Shown piece after piece: positions 50,280-61,889 of a stretch of DNA of 64,000 bases. The notes beneath the pieces are model-generated. The model made no database searches and was not told where the DNA came from. It saw nothing but the letters and a program-made list of their open reading frames with translations. Every line of letters begins with the position of its first letter. Position 1 is the stretch's first letter. The stretch is from the NCBI GenBank assembly GCA_019614645.1, contig JABWDB010000003.1, positions 17,755,001 through 17,819,000 on the forward strand, given 5' to 3'. A program made the translations under genes and the position numbers. The stretch is from Stratiolaelaps scimitus (taxonomy: Eukaryota > Arthropoda > Arachnida > Mesostigmata > Laelapidae).

Positions 50280-52700
50280 CTACGGGGTTGGCTTTCGGTA
50301 GCAGCACCACGTCAGGGGTTCTGCACTGCACGTCGAAATCCCTCGCATCGCCAACCAGCATGGACCACGACCGCGGACCACGACAACGACGCTATCGGGG
50401 CAATTACGAGCGACAACTGTTCTAATGGCCTTTCCCTTCGGCTGCCGAGTGCAACGCTGACCTCGTCGCCTGCACGCCTGCTGCCGGGATGCTGTGCACC
50501 GACCTCTGCACTCGCTGCTAGCTACGCTACTACCCTGGCGGCGGCCCCCGCCGCTGCTGCCTCCTTCTCCAACCAACCCAGCCAGGCCTGAACCGTCCCG
50601 GTCCACCCGCAGATGCTGACGGGACGCTCGGCCGTTATAAGCCTCCTCTCCCGCCGTCCTTCTATTCCATCCTTCAGGGAAATGTAGCGAGGGGCAGAAC
50701 ACAGCCGTGAGGGGTAGCTGAGACCGAAGATCCTGGCGTATCCATAGACGGCGGGCGACCAGAGCCATAGCACATATATAGACATACATACATACATGCG
50801 CCCGTATACACACAGGGCAGACGACCCTAGACGGGTGGTTACAGTGGCAGGCCGCCAGCCATAGGCGATCTCAAGAGGCAGCTCTTAGGGGCTTGACGGA
50901 GCAAACCTCGTGGGATTCATACGCTGACGATGAGAGAAGAAAATATAGAAGAGAAACCAGTAGCAGCAGCCACAGAGGAAGAAGAGGGGGCTGGAGGAGA
51001 AAGCGAACACCGACGGCGCCACCACCAGCGTTAGCTCCTATAGCAGCTATACAGTAAAACAGGACAGGCGACAGGAAGCAAGAGCGTGATGTTCGCTACC
51101 GACAGCTATGCCCGTGGTCGTGGCTGGATTCTATGAGGAAGCGTAGTGTCACATAGAACAGGGGTGAGATACACCCGTCTTCCCCTTTGTCTTTTCCCTA
51201 TCGTTCTACCGCCGCCGTAGTCCGTTGCTAGCCGTCTTTCCTTGCGCGCCAGACCGTTATTTATATTTAACTTGACCTCGGCCGGTCAGCAGCAGCGGCC
51301 GAGTTTGGCGATGGCGGAAACGCCTCACCAAACGGCAGCATTGGAGGTCCCGGAGAGCGGGGGTGGGGGGCAAACATCTCCAGCGGAGAGAGAATAAGAA
51401 ACGGAGAGTTGGACCACGACGACGACGAAAGGAGGAGGAGGCCAGCCTCCAGCAAACCAGCTGAGATGCGCGGCGGCTGCTATGGGCAGGGGTGAACGAA
51501 TAGTGAGAAACCGCTGCCGCACAAGGAGTGGCAATTCCTTTTCTCGTGCTCTGCTGTGGTGGTGGTGGTGGCTGCTGCTGCTGCTGCTACTACTGGTCTG
51601 GTCCCAGTGAGTAGGGGCCATTCTGCCTGCTCCTAGGCTAGCCTCTGGCTGGCCGTTCGTGCCCCTCGCTCGACCGCTTGGTTGGTCTTTCTGACGGCCA
51701 GCCGAGCGGTGGCTGCTCGGCCAGTGCCTAGTGATGGTGATATTATATGGTCCTTGCGGGTCCATTTTGCCAGGCTCCAGAGAGCAGTGCGTGGCCCTCG
51801 CGCCGTTTGCCTGCCGCCTTCCGCTGCCCGCTCTCGTATGGTTCCGTGGTCCATGGCGCCCGCTCCAGCAAGCGACTACCGTTCCACCGCCGCAGCAGCA
51901 GCGCAGCTGGCCGGCGCGAGGGCAAGCAAGCATCAAGGGGGTAGCAAGGCAACGGGGCTGGTGGAGGCTACCATAGTGAGGGGCACAGCACGGGTGTACA
52001 GCCGGCAATGGTGGAGAATAGGGGAACCGTCGCACAGACGACGGGAGACTCGCTGCGCCCCGAAGTGCAACGGCGAACAAAGTGCCCATTGGCCTTGCCA
52101 ACTGTCCCCTCCCCGACAGCCTGCTGGTCTTCTTTGGAGCCCGCAACCGCCAACTCCCCCACGGCGAATGGCACATGTAAGCAGACGCGAGTGAGCTCCC
52201 CCCCCCGCCCCCCCCGTTCCACAAAGCGCTACAGTCAAAGGGGACGGCCCTGGAGCTGGTGGCAAGTCCAGGCCGCCGGCGAGAGCAGGCCACGGCCGCC
52301 GAGTCCTATTTATGCCTCGGCACGGCCGTACCGGAGAAGGAAACAGTCGGCGACGGCGGCGGCGGCGGTGGCAGCGGGGGGGGGGTAAGAAGTGGAGAAG
52401 TGTGGGAATGACGGCGGAGGCAAGGGGCCAAGCAAGTACACCATTACCACAAAATGGAATGAAACCCAATCCACCCGTCTTCTGCCGTCTTCCTTTTTGC
52501 TTCCTCCCTCTCAAGGCTTCCCCTCTCACTCACACAGACTCTCTCTTTCTTTCTTTCTGTCTTTCTCGCTCGCTCACTCGCTTTTTCTATGTCTGTCTTT
52601 CGGCCTCTCCTCGTCCAAAGCCCCGCGCTGCGCTTCGTCTCCGCGTGGACTAAGTGGCTACTGCCCAGGGCGGAAATGTACTACATATATCTTAACCCCG
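50280..52700. other. Largest GC-rich island, intron 5 (right)
   Basis: About 2.4 kb of GC-rich sequence with many CpG, CTG/CAG runs (51570-51600), GGT runs and a G8-9 tract near 52377. Long frames occur on both strands at the same place (51325-52293 -, 51682-52194 +), the mark of a stop-poor GC-rich region and not of a gene. It lies 5-7 kb before exon 6 and could be an alternative internal promoter; no TSS can be fixed. Confidence 0.45.
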
Positions 52701-54332
52701 CCCTCCCCTCGTGCCCCAGCAATCTGCTCGACCACACACACATACACCACTATTGCTATCCTGAACATCATCCTTCACCGATCAAATATCTATTGAATAA
52801 TTCGAAAGATATCGAAGATTGACTACGAGCAGGAACGTCGAGAGTACAACTCTGAGCAGGCCTTCGCATGCGTTCGGAGTAACGTTTCACCGTGTTTGAA
52901 CACAGAGTATGCCATGTATAACTTCTGCATCGTTGTTGTGAAAAAGCAACGCAATTATTAAGTGGGCATCTATATGAATTTGATAAATGCCACCTGGATT
53001 ATACTAGACTACTCGTTCTACGGCATAATCACACGGTGGTAGATCAGTCATGTTAGTCTGTATAGTTCCGAGAAAATTTACATCTAAATATAGATGATAT
53101 CCAGCATAACGTATTGTTTTCGCGTAGGTGGGGTACCCTATAAATCCACATACAATCGGTGGTGTATCGTATATGACGTACTTATAGGTATATATTCCCC
53201 TTCCCCTTATAAGGGGTATCATCCCATCTCTCGAGGAGGGCAACCTGCAGTGGCCTTTTCGCGTCCGTCTTCAAGACGACTTCGTAACCTGACAAACGGA
53301 TTGTCTCTCACTAATGTATCGCCTCAGGCGGGCCAAGACAGCAATATGTCGGGCCATTGCTATGGTTCCTACCTTCTTCCACTATTATCTCATATGACTT
53401 ACGGCTCTCCTTTGTGGAATTGCATCATTCTGTATGACTCGTGTCTAGCGTGCCCTCCCTGGTCGAGCTCACTAGAGGCATCAAGTACTGAGTCTTTCCA
53501 GCCGCTCAGGCCAGCCTCGTTCAGCGATCCGGGATGACTGGGATCCCAGCCGCCCACATCACCCCAGAGCAGCTACCGACAGCTACGGACAGCTTTCACA
53601 CGTTATGGAGAAGGGGGATTAAAGGCCAATGAAGGAAGAGGCGCCCTAGTCGACGGACTTGTCAATGTTGTATGATGAAGCTGGTTATGGGTGTCAGGAT
53701 AGTGAAAGATGAATGATTGCCAAGGCTAGCGTGCCAGCGTGACCGCTGAATATCGCGGATCCGGTGCATTCTCAGTGCTGTCGGGCTACGTTCCTTTAAT
53801 CTCATCATAGACGCGATGAGAGACTTGTGGTATGCTGGCGATAGCGAGATGCTCTCTGGTCCTAGGGAACACAATCGTCGAAAATATACAAGTGGCTCTC
53901 CGAAAGAAATGCTCTTCATAAAAATAATAACTCACAGGGAAATAGTCACTAACTAGTGACTTACTATTGCATAATAGACATGCATCTATGCGACTAACTT
54001 ATAGACAGGAACAGGGCTTGTAAGAAATACAACGGCCCAATATTATGTCGTCACACATTGTCATCAAGGCAAAGGAGTTATTTGTACGGAAAGCGTATTC
54101 CTAAATCTGTTTAAAGTAAAATTCCCCATTATGAATAGGTACGATTACATAATACCTTAGACAAAACAACCAGGCAGATTACTTAAGAAGACTTTAAATT
54201 AAGAGAACATTATGGGCGTCCGCTTCGAACACCCCTTGGGATGATCGGGAAAAACTGAATTGAGCCATTGAATGTTGACCATGCCCAACACGCAGGACCT
54301 CTCTCCTTCCTTCCTTGTTGCATTTCGGAATA

Positions 54333-54357
54333 AATATTTTAATATTATATTAATATT

Positions 54358-54401
<44 letters not shown>

Positions 54402-54407
54402 AATATT
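54333..54407. repeat. AT-rich inverted repeat around a TA array
   Basis: Arms AATATTTTAATATTATA (54333-54349) and its exact reverse complement (54391-54407) flank a 41-bp, mostly TA, centre. The whole can fold as one long hairpin or cruciform. Confidence 0.8.
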
Positions 54408-56449
54408 CACCGCCGCATACTGCCTCGCGAGCCACCTTGTAAGTTAATCGAAACGTTATAACAAACAACGGGGGATTGGCATAGGCGAAAGCTTGTAACT
54501 CACAAAATGCTCTACTGATCGTCGGCCTAAATCGGTGAGAACACGGGTGTTGCGTGCCCTGCATTGCCCGATCAGAATATCCCGACCTTTCCCCCGAGTT
54601 GACTGCCCCAGAATGAGTGGACTCCTCGGACGCTTCAATTGGGTTTGTAATCAAGACGCATCAATAACACCTACTTATACACGTACCCTGACCTCCGGCA
54701 CACAAACACCTAGTTGCAGCGATCTAGGGCTTAACTGCCCGAATCCACGAATATAACATTTGGGATAATTACCGATACGCGGCTTATCCAAGCCACTGAG
54801 TGGACGGCGCTGAGATTACCCCTCGGACAATATAGTGTAACAGGACATTGCAAGTCGTCAGACTAATGGACTGGCTAATTTCGAATTCACTTTCTCAGCC
54901 AACTAATGTGATGCTAATATAGGAGTTCGGCAGTTGCTGAACTGTCACCGTAATCGATGGGTGCCGCGGCGGCATGCAGAGGAACCTCGTCATCGGTATC
55001 ATCATAATTAAATTAGGTATTAAATGTTGTGCTATTTCAAGGCAAGCAAGTTTTGTTACTCAGACAGGTTCGAATCGTTAGAAGTTATCTCCTTGAATCG
55101 CCACACACTCAAGGGGAGAGCTTGGATTTAGAACGATTGGAAATAGTCTTCCTCTCACTATTCGTATGTAAACGCGTTCTCCTTTTTTTTTTTTTACTAT
55201 AAAGTATAATAGATAAAGTGTACGTCTAAGCTGCCGATAATGATGCATTCTATTCTATGACTGATGTTGTAATTGTCATTACACGACGGCATCCATTATC
55301 ACTATCTTTTTACTGGGACTATTTGCTTATTTGTCGGCGTACGATTACTGTTACCGTTGTTTAACAGCCATGAGGGTTGTGGGCTTAGACCACGGCGGAA
55401 TCTGGGACAGGAAAGCTGCTGCTGCCTCCACTTTGGGGCTCAAAAGTGGGACGACACGGCGGGAGACGGGACTTAATCCCATCGGCGCAATTTAGCCAAA
55501 CGTTTCTGGCTGCTCTACGACGGCACCGTTGGCGAGGAGCAACCCTGGGTTCGCTCTGCCCTCTCTCTACGTGGACCCCCCTATCCCTGTAGCGTCGGCT
55601 ACCGTCGGCTCTTGGGCCAACCTTCGAGCAGGCTCAGGCCTCACTCGACAGCTCCAGCTAGCTTGACGAAAGCTTTCGTTTGCCTGCAACGCTATAATCC
55701 ATCCTCTCACTTAGACTAACCCCCTTTCTCGTCAGTGACTCTCTTCTTTCTTGCTTTCTGTGTACCGTTGTTGTCTCAGATGGTTCTTACGATCTGAAGT
55801 CGAAAGAGGGTCAACACCATTTTTGATGATATCACACATCTGTGCACTCGCGTGATATACACCGCATAGCATGGTATAGAGAGACAACGCTGTCCCGCAT
55901 TTGCGAGGGAATGGATGTCCCTGAACTATAATATAATAATATGGCTCTATAGTGGGCCTACCTTGGTGATGACCAGTCCGAATCGATTAAGGAGCAATGC
56001 TGGTGATGACAATGGACACACATCTCAACAGCACCATCTTGCAATAGTAAAGATTACGACAATCGCTTCCAATACCTTGGAGTGATGGTGATAGCTTACA
56101 CCTCTCCCTCGCCACTCACGTTGAGAAATGCAGGAAAACCATCGTCACGAAGTCTGCCGTCAAAAAGCCACAACTGCTGTTGATGGGGACAGTCCTTCGA
56201 GTCTTCGAGACGATGATCGCCCAGGTAGCACCGCATAGAGTAGATATGATATGAGAATTCCTGTTTTTTTTTTATCTCTGTCACTTCTCTCTATTTTATC
56301 CACTGCCTTTGTTATAACTGTCCCTCAATTGTCTTTCCATGATAGAACTTGGTACTGCAATGCTTTAAAGACCTATTATGTCGGTCATGCTGGACCTATA
56401 TATGTTTTATATAACATATGTATGTGATCGCAGGGCAATGTTAGTATAT

Positions 56450-56570
56450 CCGTATGCCAGTCAAGCTACGGCTTCTAGGGTTCGAGCCGGCGATCAGAAA
56501 TCGTGGTCTTGTTCATAGCATGGGAACCGCACTCAAAGAGATGCGCATTACCGCCCACACCAGGTCATCA
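56450..56570 (-). mobile_element. Possible second-family tRNA-derived SINE
   Basis: On the minus strand a tRNA-like order appears: GGCGGTAATGCGCATCTC (A-box-like area), a middle arm, then GGCTCGAACCC (56488-56478, one change from a B box). The downstream part does not match the SINE at 58361. It resembles many arthropod tRNA SINEs in layout, but only one clear copy is present. Confidence 0.45.
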
Positions 56571-57663
56571 TTTTCAGCCAAAGGTCTAAGTAAATTTTCC
56601 TGGCTGACTCACAGAAAACATTTAACGTCCACGCTAGTGCTTTCGGCATTGCTTCACAAAACGGCCCCTTAAAGGCAGATGTGCAACGGTGCTGGAACTA
56701 TAACCAATTTGTCAAAGGTCTGGAAACATTCAACGGAGTTAAGGCGTCCTTTCCAAGGCGAGCCCTGGATCTTCATGGCAGCTCGCTCAACAGACTGGTA
56801 TACTTGCTTTCGGACAAGGTACTGTTTGTAGTGGACCTAAGAAGACATTTCAAGCTGAGAAAGGCCGAAGCGTCCAATGATTGTATTCTCCAATCTGAAG
56901 TGGAGATGTCAGATATTGATCCGACGTTCAATTCCCCCAGCACGGACGCCATGAGAAACTCGGCCTGGAACAGGAGCAACAGACACATAGTGACCTGCGT
57001 CTCCATACACAGCTACCGCCGTGGGGTGTGCAGATACACGGGTTAGCACAATCCACAAAAGCATCCATGTGTATGCCATAGATGTGTGGAGAAGAATGCA
57101 CAAAATAATGCGAGTCTGATTGTAGCTTTGTTCAACCTTTGAGCTAACGTTCACGGGAGATATTAAGGTGTAAGAAAGGTTCCTGAGATACTTGAATATG
57201 CCCTGTACTTGACAACATGACACTTTGTAACAGACTGGGTTGAATTGACCTGTCACAATTTTGCTATATGGATATCTAGACGTAATTGTATACTAATTGT
57301 AAAAATTGAATAAAACATCTCTCGACCTTTCCTATATATATATATATATATTAAGTGGTGCGCCTATCAACGTGCATATTTCCATGGTTAGGTATAATGC
57401 CGTCGTAATAATAGCCCCGTCCAAATCTGGGATCTCCGCAAAAGAGAGACAGAGCTCTAGGCGTTGTTGACGAGATGCGGAAACTTGGAACACACCACAA
57501 GAATGTTCGAATCGCACTATAGCTAGGTACTGTCCGAGTCAGTTAAACATTGATGAACTAACACTGCCAGGTGCAAGTCAAACATCTCGCAGAAGATGTG
57601 ATGTATTGAAAGAAATTGAACTTAGCAATAACGCGCGAACTGTGGATTTGGAAATCATTGCAG

Positions 57664-57834
57664 ACGGAGGTCGCGTTGATCTACGACGCAATCATGCTAT
57701 TCAAGCTTGGCGTCAAAGACCTTGTCAACAAGAAGGGTTCCTACACGAAAGCGCTTCCTACAGCTAAATGCAACGGGAAAAAGTCCCTTGATAGCGAACA
57801 CCTGGGGACCGAGCTCACCAAAACCATGTTAAAG
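57664..57834 (+). CDS. Kainate-type ionotropic glutamate receptor, exon 6
   Basis: 171-nt exon (57 codons, residues 302-358), phase 0 on both sides, acceptor aatcattgcag and strong donor aag|gtaagt. It opens TEVALIYDAIMLFKLGVKDL, the family signature (T-x-A-A-L-x-Y-D-A-V helix). AKCNG follows with Cys337, the expected disulfide partner of Cys88, then GTELTKTMLK, matching the G-x-x-L/F-x-x-x-I/L helix. Joined to exon 5 the frame stays open. The next exon (end of ATD, then ligand-binding S1, membrane segments, S2) is not visible up to 64000 and is expected to the right. Confidence 0.92.
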
Positions 57835-58360
57835 GTAAGTCAAATAAAAGTCATGCCCTTTTCGTTACAACTAAAGTGTAAAACTGAGCTTAGAATCATG
57901 TGTGACAACATGTGGCAATGTCGTTCAGCGACAGAGCGTACTCACCAACTTTCTGTCGTACAATTACACAGTTAGTTATAAATTATAAATGATAACGGTG
58001 TATGATAGACAGTGAAACCGGGAGCAAAAAATACCTTGATTTAACATTATTCGCCTTACTTGTTAACAGACTAAATAAAAAATCTTGCTTCGTCAACGAC
58101 ATTCTCTTTATATTCGTATAGTATATTTCGGAAGATTGCACGAATCACCCACTGAATTTAGCTTCCATTGTATTGTACTGACAAAAAGCCTCTGTAAGTT
58201 GAAATATTGTCCGTTCGCCACGCCTGAGGTAGTTTCGAATGGGCAGTACGACATTTATCGTCGCGATAAGCAGCCCATCTGTCGCTAGATTGCCACAACC
58301 GATCAATGGACAATACCATTTTGGCTCCCTCTATGCCGTGGACGTGTCGAGGACACAGTC

Positions 58361-58507
58361 AGCGGGGTGGCTTGGACGGCTAAGTCTCTGGCTGTCGGAA
58401 GCCAGAGGCCGCAGGTTCGAGCCCCGCTGTGTGACATATAAGAGAGCTTAAGCATTGTAAAATTGCAGCTCCTTTAAAAAACCAATATAAACATTTACCA
58501 TTTACCT
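58361..58507 (+). mobile_element. tRNA-derived SINE, best preserved copy
   Basis: The head is tRNA-like: AGCGGGG (58361-58367) can pair with CCCCGCT (58422-58428) as an acceptor stem. An A-box-like TGGCTTGGACGG (58368-58379) and a perfect B box GGTTCGAGCCC (58414-58424) form an internal RNA polymerase III promoter. Between them an 8-bp arm (CTCTGGCT / AGCCAGAG) replaces the normal anticodon arm. The body GTGTGACATATAAGAGAG leads to the conserved tail (58442-58472) and an end rich in ATTTACC units. The tail equals that of the LINE at 15081. Confidence 0.85.
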
Positions 58508-58574
58508 GTGATGAGCGATCATTTGTACTTCATTGAGATCGCTCGAGCTGAGACCCGTCCCGACATCAATCGAC

Positions 58575-58745
58575 GTCTTATTAGGATACAATTTCAAGTT
58601 TGAAATTATTAAGATATAATTTCAAATAAAGTTTTGCAAATTATAAAGATACAATTTCAAATTTTATTCCATTTTTACAATTATTATACAATTTTGTAAC
58701 TATAAGGATATAATTTTGCAATTAGAAAGACATTTTGGCAATTTT
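58575..58745. repeat. Degenerate AT-rich repeat
   Basis: Variants of ATAAAGATACAATTTCAAAT / ATAAGGATATAATTTTGCAA recur about five times at uneven spacing of 25-40 bp. It may be a decayed minisatellite. Confidence 0.6.
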
Positions 58746-59099
58746 CCTCGCTAATTCGCCTGCCTTTCGCGTTTCAAATTAGTTTGCTTATTGTAGGTAT
58801 TTTGGCCGGAATTCTACATCGACGAAGCCCATCAGCGGGTTCAAACATGTTTGATCTGCGTAATCTCTGCGCTGGGCCCCCCTCAATTACTGAATGGATC
58901 GTCTAATCGTAAGCCTCAATCCCACTACTGAACTGTCCAATGGTTCAGTGACCTCTCGTTGTCGGGTCGTTGTGACGTCGGAGAGTGCGGCACGAGTCAA
59001 GGAACATTTATTCCGAAGGAACATTCATTCGTAGTATGTACCTGTACAGGCAGAACAAGCCCGTAAATGGACGACACAGGCAGACGCCGACTGGTTTGC

Positions 59100-59760
59100 T
59101 ATCATGGTCATGTCGCTGAGTGAGCACTGCCAGCCGTCCATGCTGTTGCTGACGGCCTTGCACACGGAGTCCGTATCTACCCTCTCCGTTATAAAAGCAC
59201 CACTGCCGCCGTCGCCCGGCGGCTGCTGCCTCCGGGAGCGCCCAGTCTTTCCGTTTCAGCTTCTAGCATTGGCTGATGGCTGCTCGAAATATTCGAACAG
59301 CACGGCCCGCGTCTCAAACTTTACCCCCCCTGCCTGGCAGTAAAAAGTTGTTGAACGCCCGCGGACGCCAACATTCGACGCGTCCCACGGCGGCCGCCGG
59401 CGCCGCCATCGAAATCGGCGGTCGTGTAGCTGTGCACATACATACACACATATATATACAGTTACAGACGTACTCATACAGTTCGGGCATCTTGAGGAAA
59501 ATCATACCCAGACCGTATACGTATCTAAAGGGAGAGAGGAACAACGATACGCACGCCGATGATTCCGGTCCGTTCTGTCGGCCAGAAGGAGAACGTCATC
59601 GAACGAAGCACTGCAGGATCTTTCCACTTTGCCAAAATGGAATAGGATTTTATAGAGGAGTAGCACTGAGTTTCCCCATGGTCGGAGCAGGAGCGAACTG
59701 GCGAGTGAGAGACAGAGAGAGAGAGAGGTCGAACCCGTCCGGAGTTCGCGATGGACGACG
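59100..59760. other. GC-rich island in intron 6
   Basis: GC-rich block with CGCCG runs and overlapping frames (59276-59803 +, 59314-59544 -). No domain recognised. Confidence 0.35.
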
Positions 59761-61637
59761 GAGTTTGTCAGCTTCCAGAAGAGATAGTTCTACATTGATT
59801 TGATTGTGAAGAATCGACCTGCTTCGACGGCTTAATGCACTGAGCTTAACAGCGAAGGAGGCATCAGCTCTTTCAACACATACCGACGTGTTTTCGTTGG
59901 TCCCCTTGGAAAAGTTGCCCTTTTCAAGTACGAGGATCGGCTATGCAGAAAAATGCCCTTCAAATCTACGGAACCCTTCAGCTGCATAGCAAAATAATAA
60001 ATTTACACGGTGTTGTGAAGATCAAGCAAACCTACGGGGTCGCGCAGCTAATTGAATCGTTTATATCTCTCATAAATACACTGTGTATATCTATAGGAAA
60101 AGGAAGCGCAACCTGCCACATGACTGCCTAGCGATTTCAACGCATTCAGAAAGTGACACAATCCCACGAGATTGTGGCTATTCCGACCAGTTCTAGCGCT
60201 CACATGAGCTGTAAGTACATATATCTTCGTATTATGAATATAGGCTCAACGTTTGCGGCTGCTGCGATGCATGTGCGGTTTGGCAAATGGGGTCGTGTCG
60301 TTTTGCTCAAGCGAAAGTTCTCGTTCGTTTGTGCTTCGACGACTACTTCCTGTCGCCGCTGCCGTAACAGAACGACGTCTCCGCTATGGCTCTAATTTGA
60401 GCTGAGCGAGTTCTGGCTAACATATGACCGGTGGCAGTTGTTATTGGCGCGCTCTCTCTCTCTCTCTCAATGCCTGTTCTCGATGTCTGGACCTCTTCTA
60501 CCCAGCTGACATTAGACGTCTGGTAACAGCCGAACGACTAGCGATGAGGGCGACCCGACCGACGACGAGTCGAGCTTCTGTCGTATGCGAAGGTACGCTT
60601 GCTACCCAAGGCCAGTGGAGGTGTGTAGGAGCCACACGGCCGCTAATTTCCGCCTGCAAATACACTTAATCAGGGGCTGGTAGTACACATGCGGAGCAGG
60701 AAGACACGGACACGCTGTAGTATGCAGAATACACCTTTCAGCGTTAAGCCTCTCTAACAACCTCTAACTACAATTTCGCTGTGGCCGTTCAAATACTAAA
60801 TCCCGAACGGCCTTTTCGCTTCGACGTCGATGACAAAGCAACGATAGCCTGGCAACGTTCGTTAAAGGGATGATGGTTAACGTTTAACGCTGAAAGCCTC
60901 GCTATCTTGGGATGTCGGATGTATGGTCAATATCTCGACTGGCTAAAACGGATAGCTTTATCATTCGAGCAAGTAACAGAATATTCGTTTTCAAGCGCGA
61001 GAAATATGCTCACTTCCATGCGTGCGCTCCTTGCAATGAACTTCATATTATCCACTAGTAACGAGCGTTTCATAACGGCTGAGATACACTGCCGAATCGG
61101 GGCGAAGTGATTCACACACAAAGTTGAGTCGGGGTTAGACCAGTAGCTGGTATTGATCTGTGATCATTGGTTGACTGTTCCTGAATTGGCTGTTTCTGAG
61201 GCTAGATTGGGCTTCGTTCTGCACCGGTCTAAATATGCGGAGTTCGTCTGGCAGTCACTTGCGGCCTTATACGTAGAGTCCAGTTCTCGAACGTTTATAT
61301 GTCGAGAACCTAACGGCATAAACGCATACGATTCGCACATCGACTGTGCCACCAAATGGCAGGCTCGTTTTGGAACCCGTTGTTTATATCCACAATTCAT
61401 TTCTATGCAGTCTCTCGAAGCTACCTGAAACTACTTGTACGATGGATGAGAAGTACACAATTTTATTTATTCATTGCAACTGAAGGCTTGGCGAGAGGCT
61501 TGCAACCACTCTTAACCCACGCTTGAAGTCGTACAGACGTAGTGTGCTTTTAACAATTACTGCTCCATTCTTCCCAGTATAGTATATGCAATAACCTGTC
61601 CTGGACGTGCAACTGAATATAACAATTGTAGAGAGAA

Positions 61638-61692
61638 GGTTAAAATTTATTAGTTGATTAAAGGAACTGCGAATTTTACAATGCTCAAGTAG
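61638..61692 (-). mobile_element. SINE/LINE 3' tail fragment, minus strand
   Basis: On the minus strand CTTGAGCATTGTAAAATT, then CGCAGTTCCTTTAATCAAC, aligns with the shared LINE/SINE tail. No tRNA head is seen, so this may be a strongly 5'-truncated copy of either element. It is the fifth occurrence of the tail in the window. Confidence 0.65.
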
Positions 61693-61889
61693 AAATAGGA
61701 AAAATCGGACAGAAATGGGAAGGAATCTCAATGGGAAGAGGATCTTAAGCTATGTGGATAGGTAAATAACGTTTATGTATACGTACGTACAAATGTTTTC
61801 ATTTGTCCTCATAGCTCACTATGTTTCGCATAGTCAGCTAAGCAGGAATCAAAATGAGCTGGTGATTTTTTCCTTTCGGAATTATCTTC

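Larger units (their letters stand above)
27673..57663 (+). other. Intron 5 of the receptor gene (about 30 kb)
   Basis: Bounded by gtaact and cattgcag. Contains two minus-strand SINEs (30300, 40280), a tRNA-like element (34866), an antisense LINE fragment (42.3-43.0 kb), a sense RT fragment (47.2-48.1 kb), a minisatellite (41.6 kb), GC-rich islands at about 31.1-32.3, 46.0-46.9 and 50.3-52.7 kb, TA arrays and an AT inverted repeat (54.3 kb). Stretches 27.8-30.2, 32.4-40.2, 43.1-46.0, 48.1-50.2 and 52.9-56.4 kb show no gene I recognise. Candidate alternative exons at 27742-27801 and 37609-37705 are listed separately. A nested gene on either strand cannot be excluded but none was found. Confidence 0.7.

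Noticed and set aside
51325..52293. 322-codon open frame on the minus strand
   Set aside because: Lies in a GC-rich, stop-poor island with long frames on both strands. The peptide is made of Gly, Ser, Pro, Arg and His runs without a domain or splice logic.
56681..57046. 121-codon open frame on the plus strand
   Set aside because: Looks more protein-like than most but no family was recognised, and the minus strand is also open. Left uncalled.
58361..58428. Functional tRNA gene
   Set aside because: The acceptor stem and B box are good but the anticodon loop is not a proper seven-base loop with U33, and the same head occurs with a common tail at other sites. It is a SINE head.
59910..59995. 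Short frame FVGPLGKVALFKYEDRLC as the next receptor exon
   Set aside because: Does not match the expected ATD end or ligand-binding start, and no fitting acceptor in phase 0 was found.
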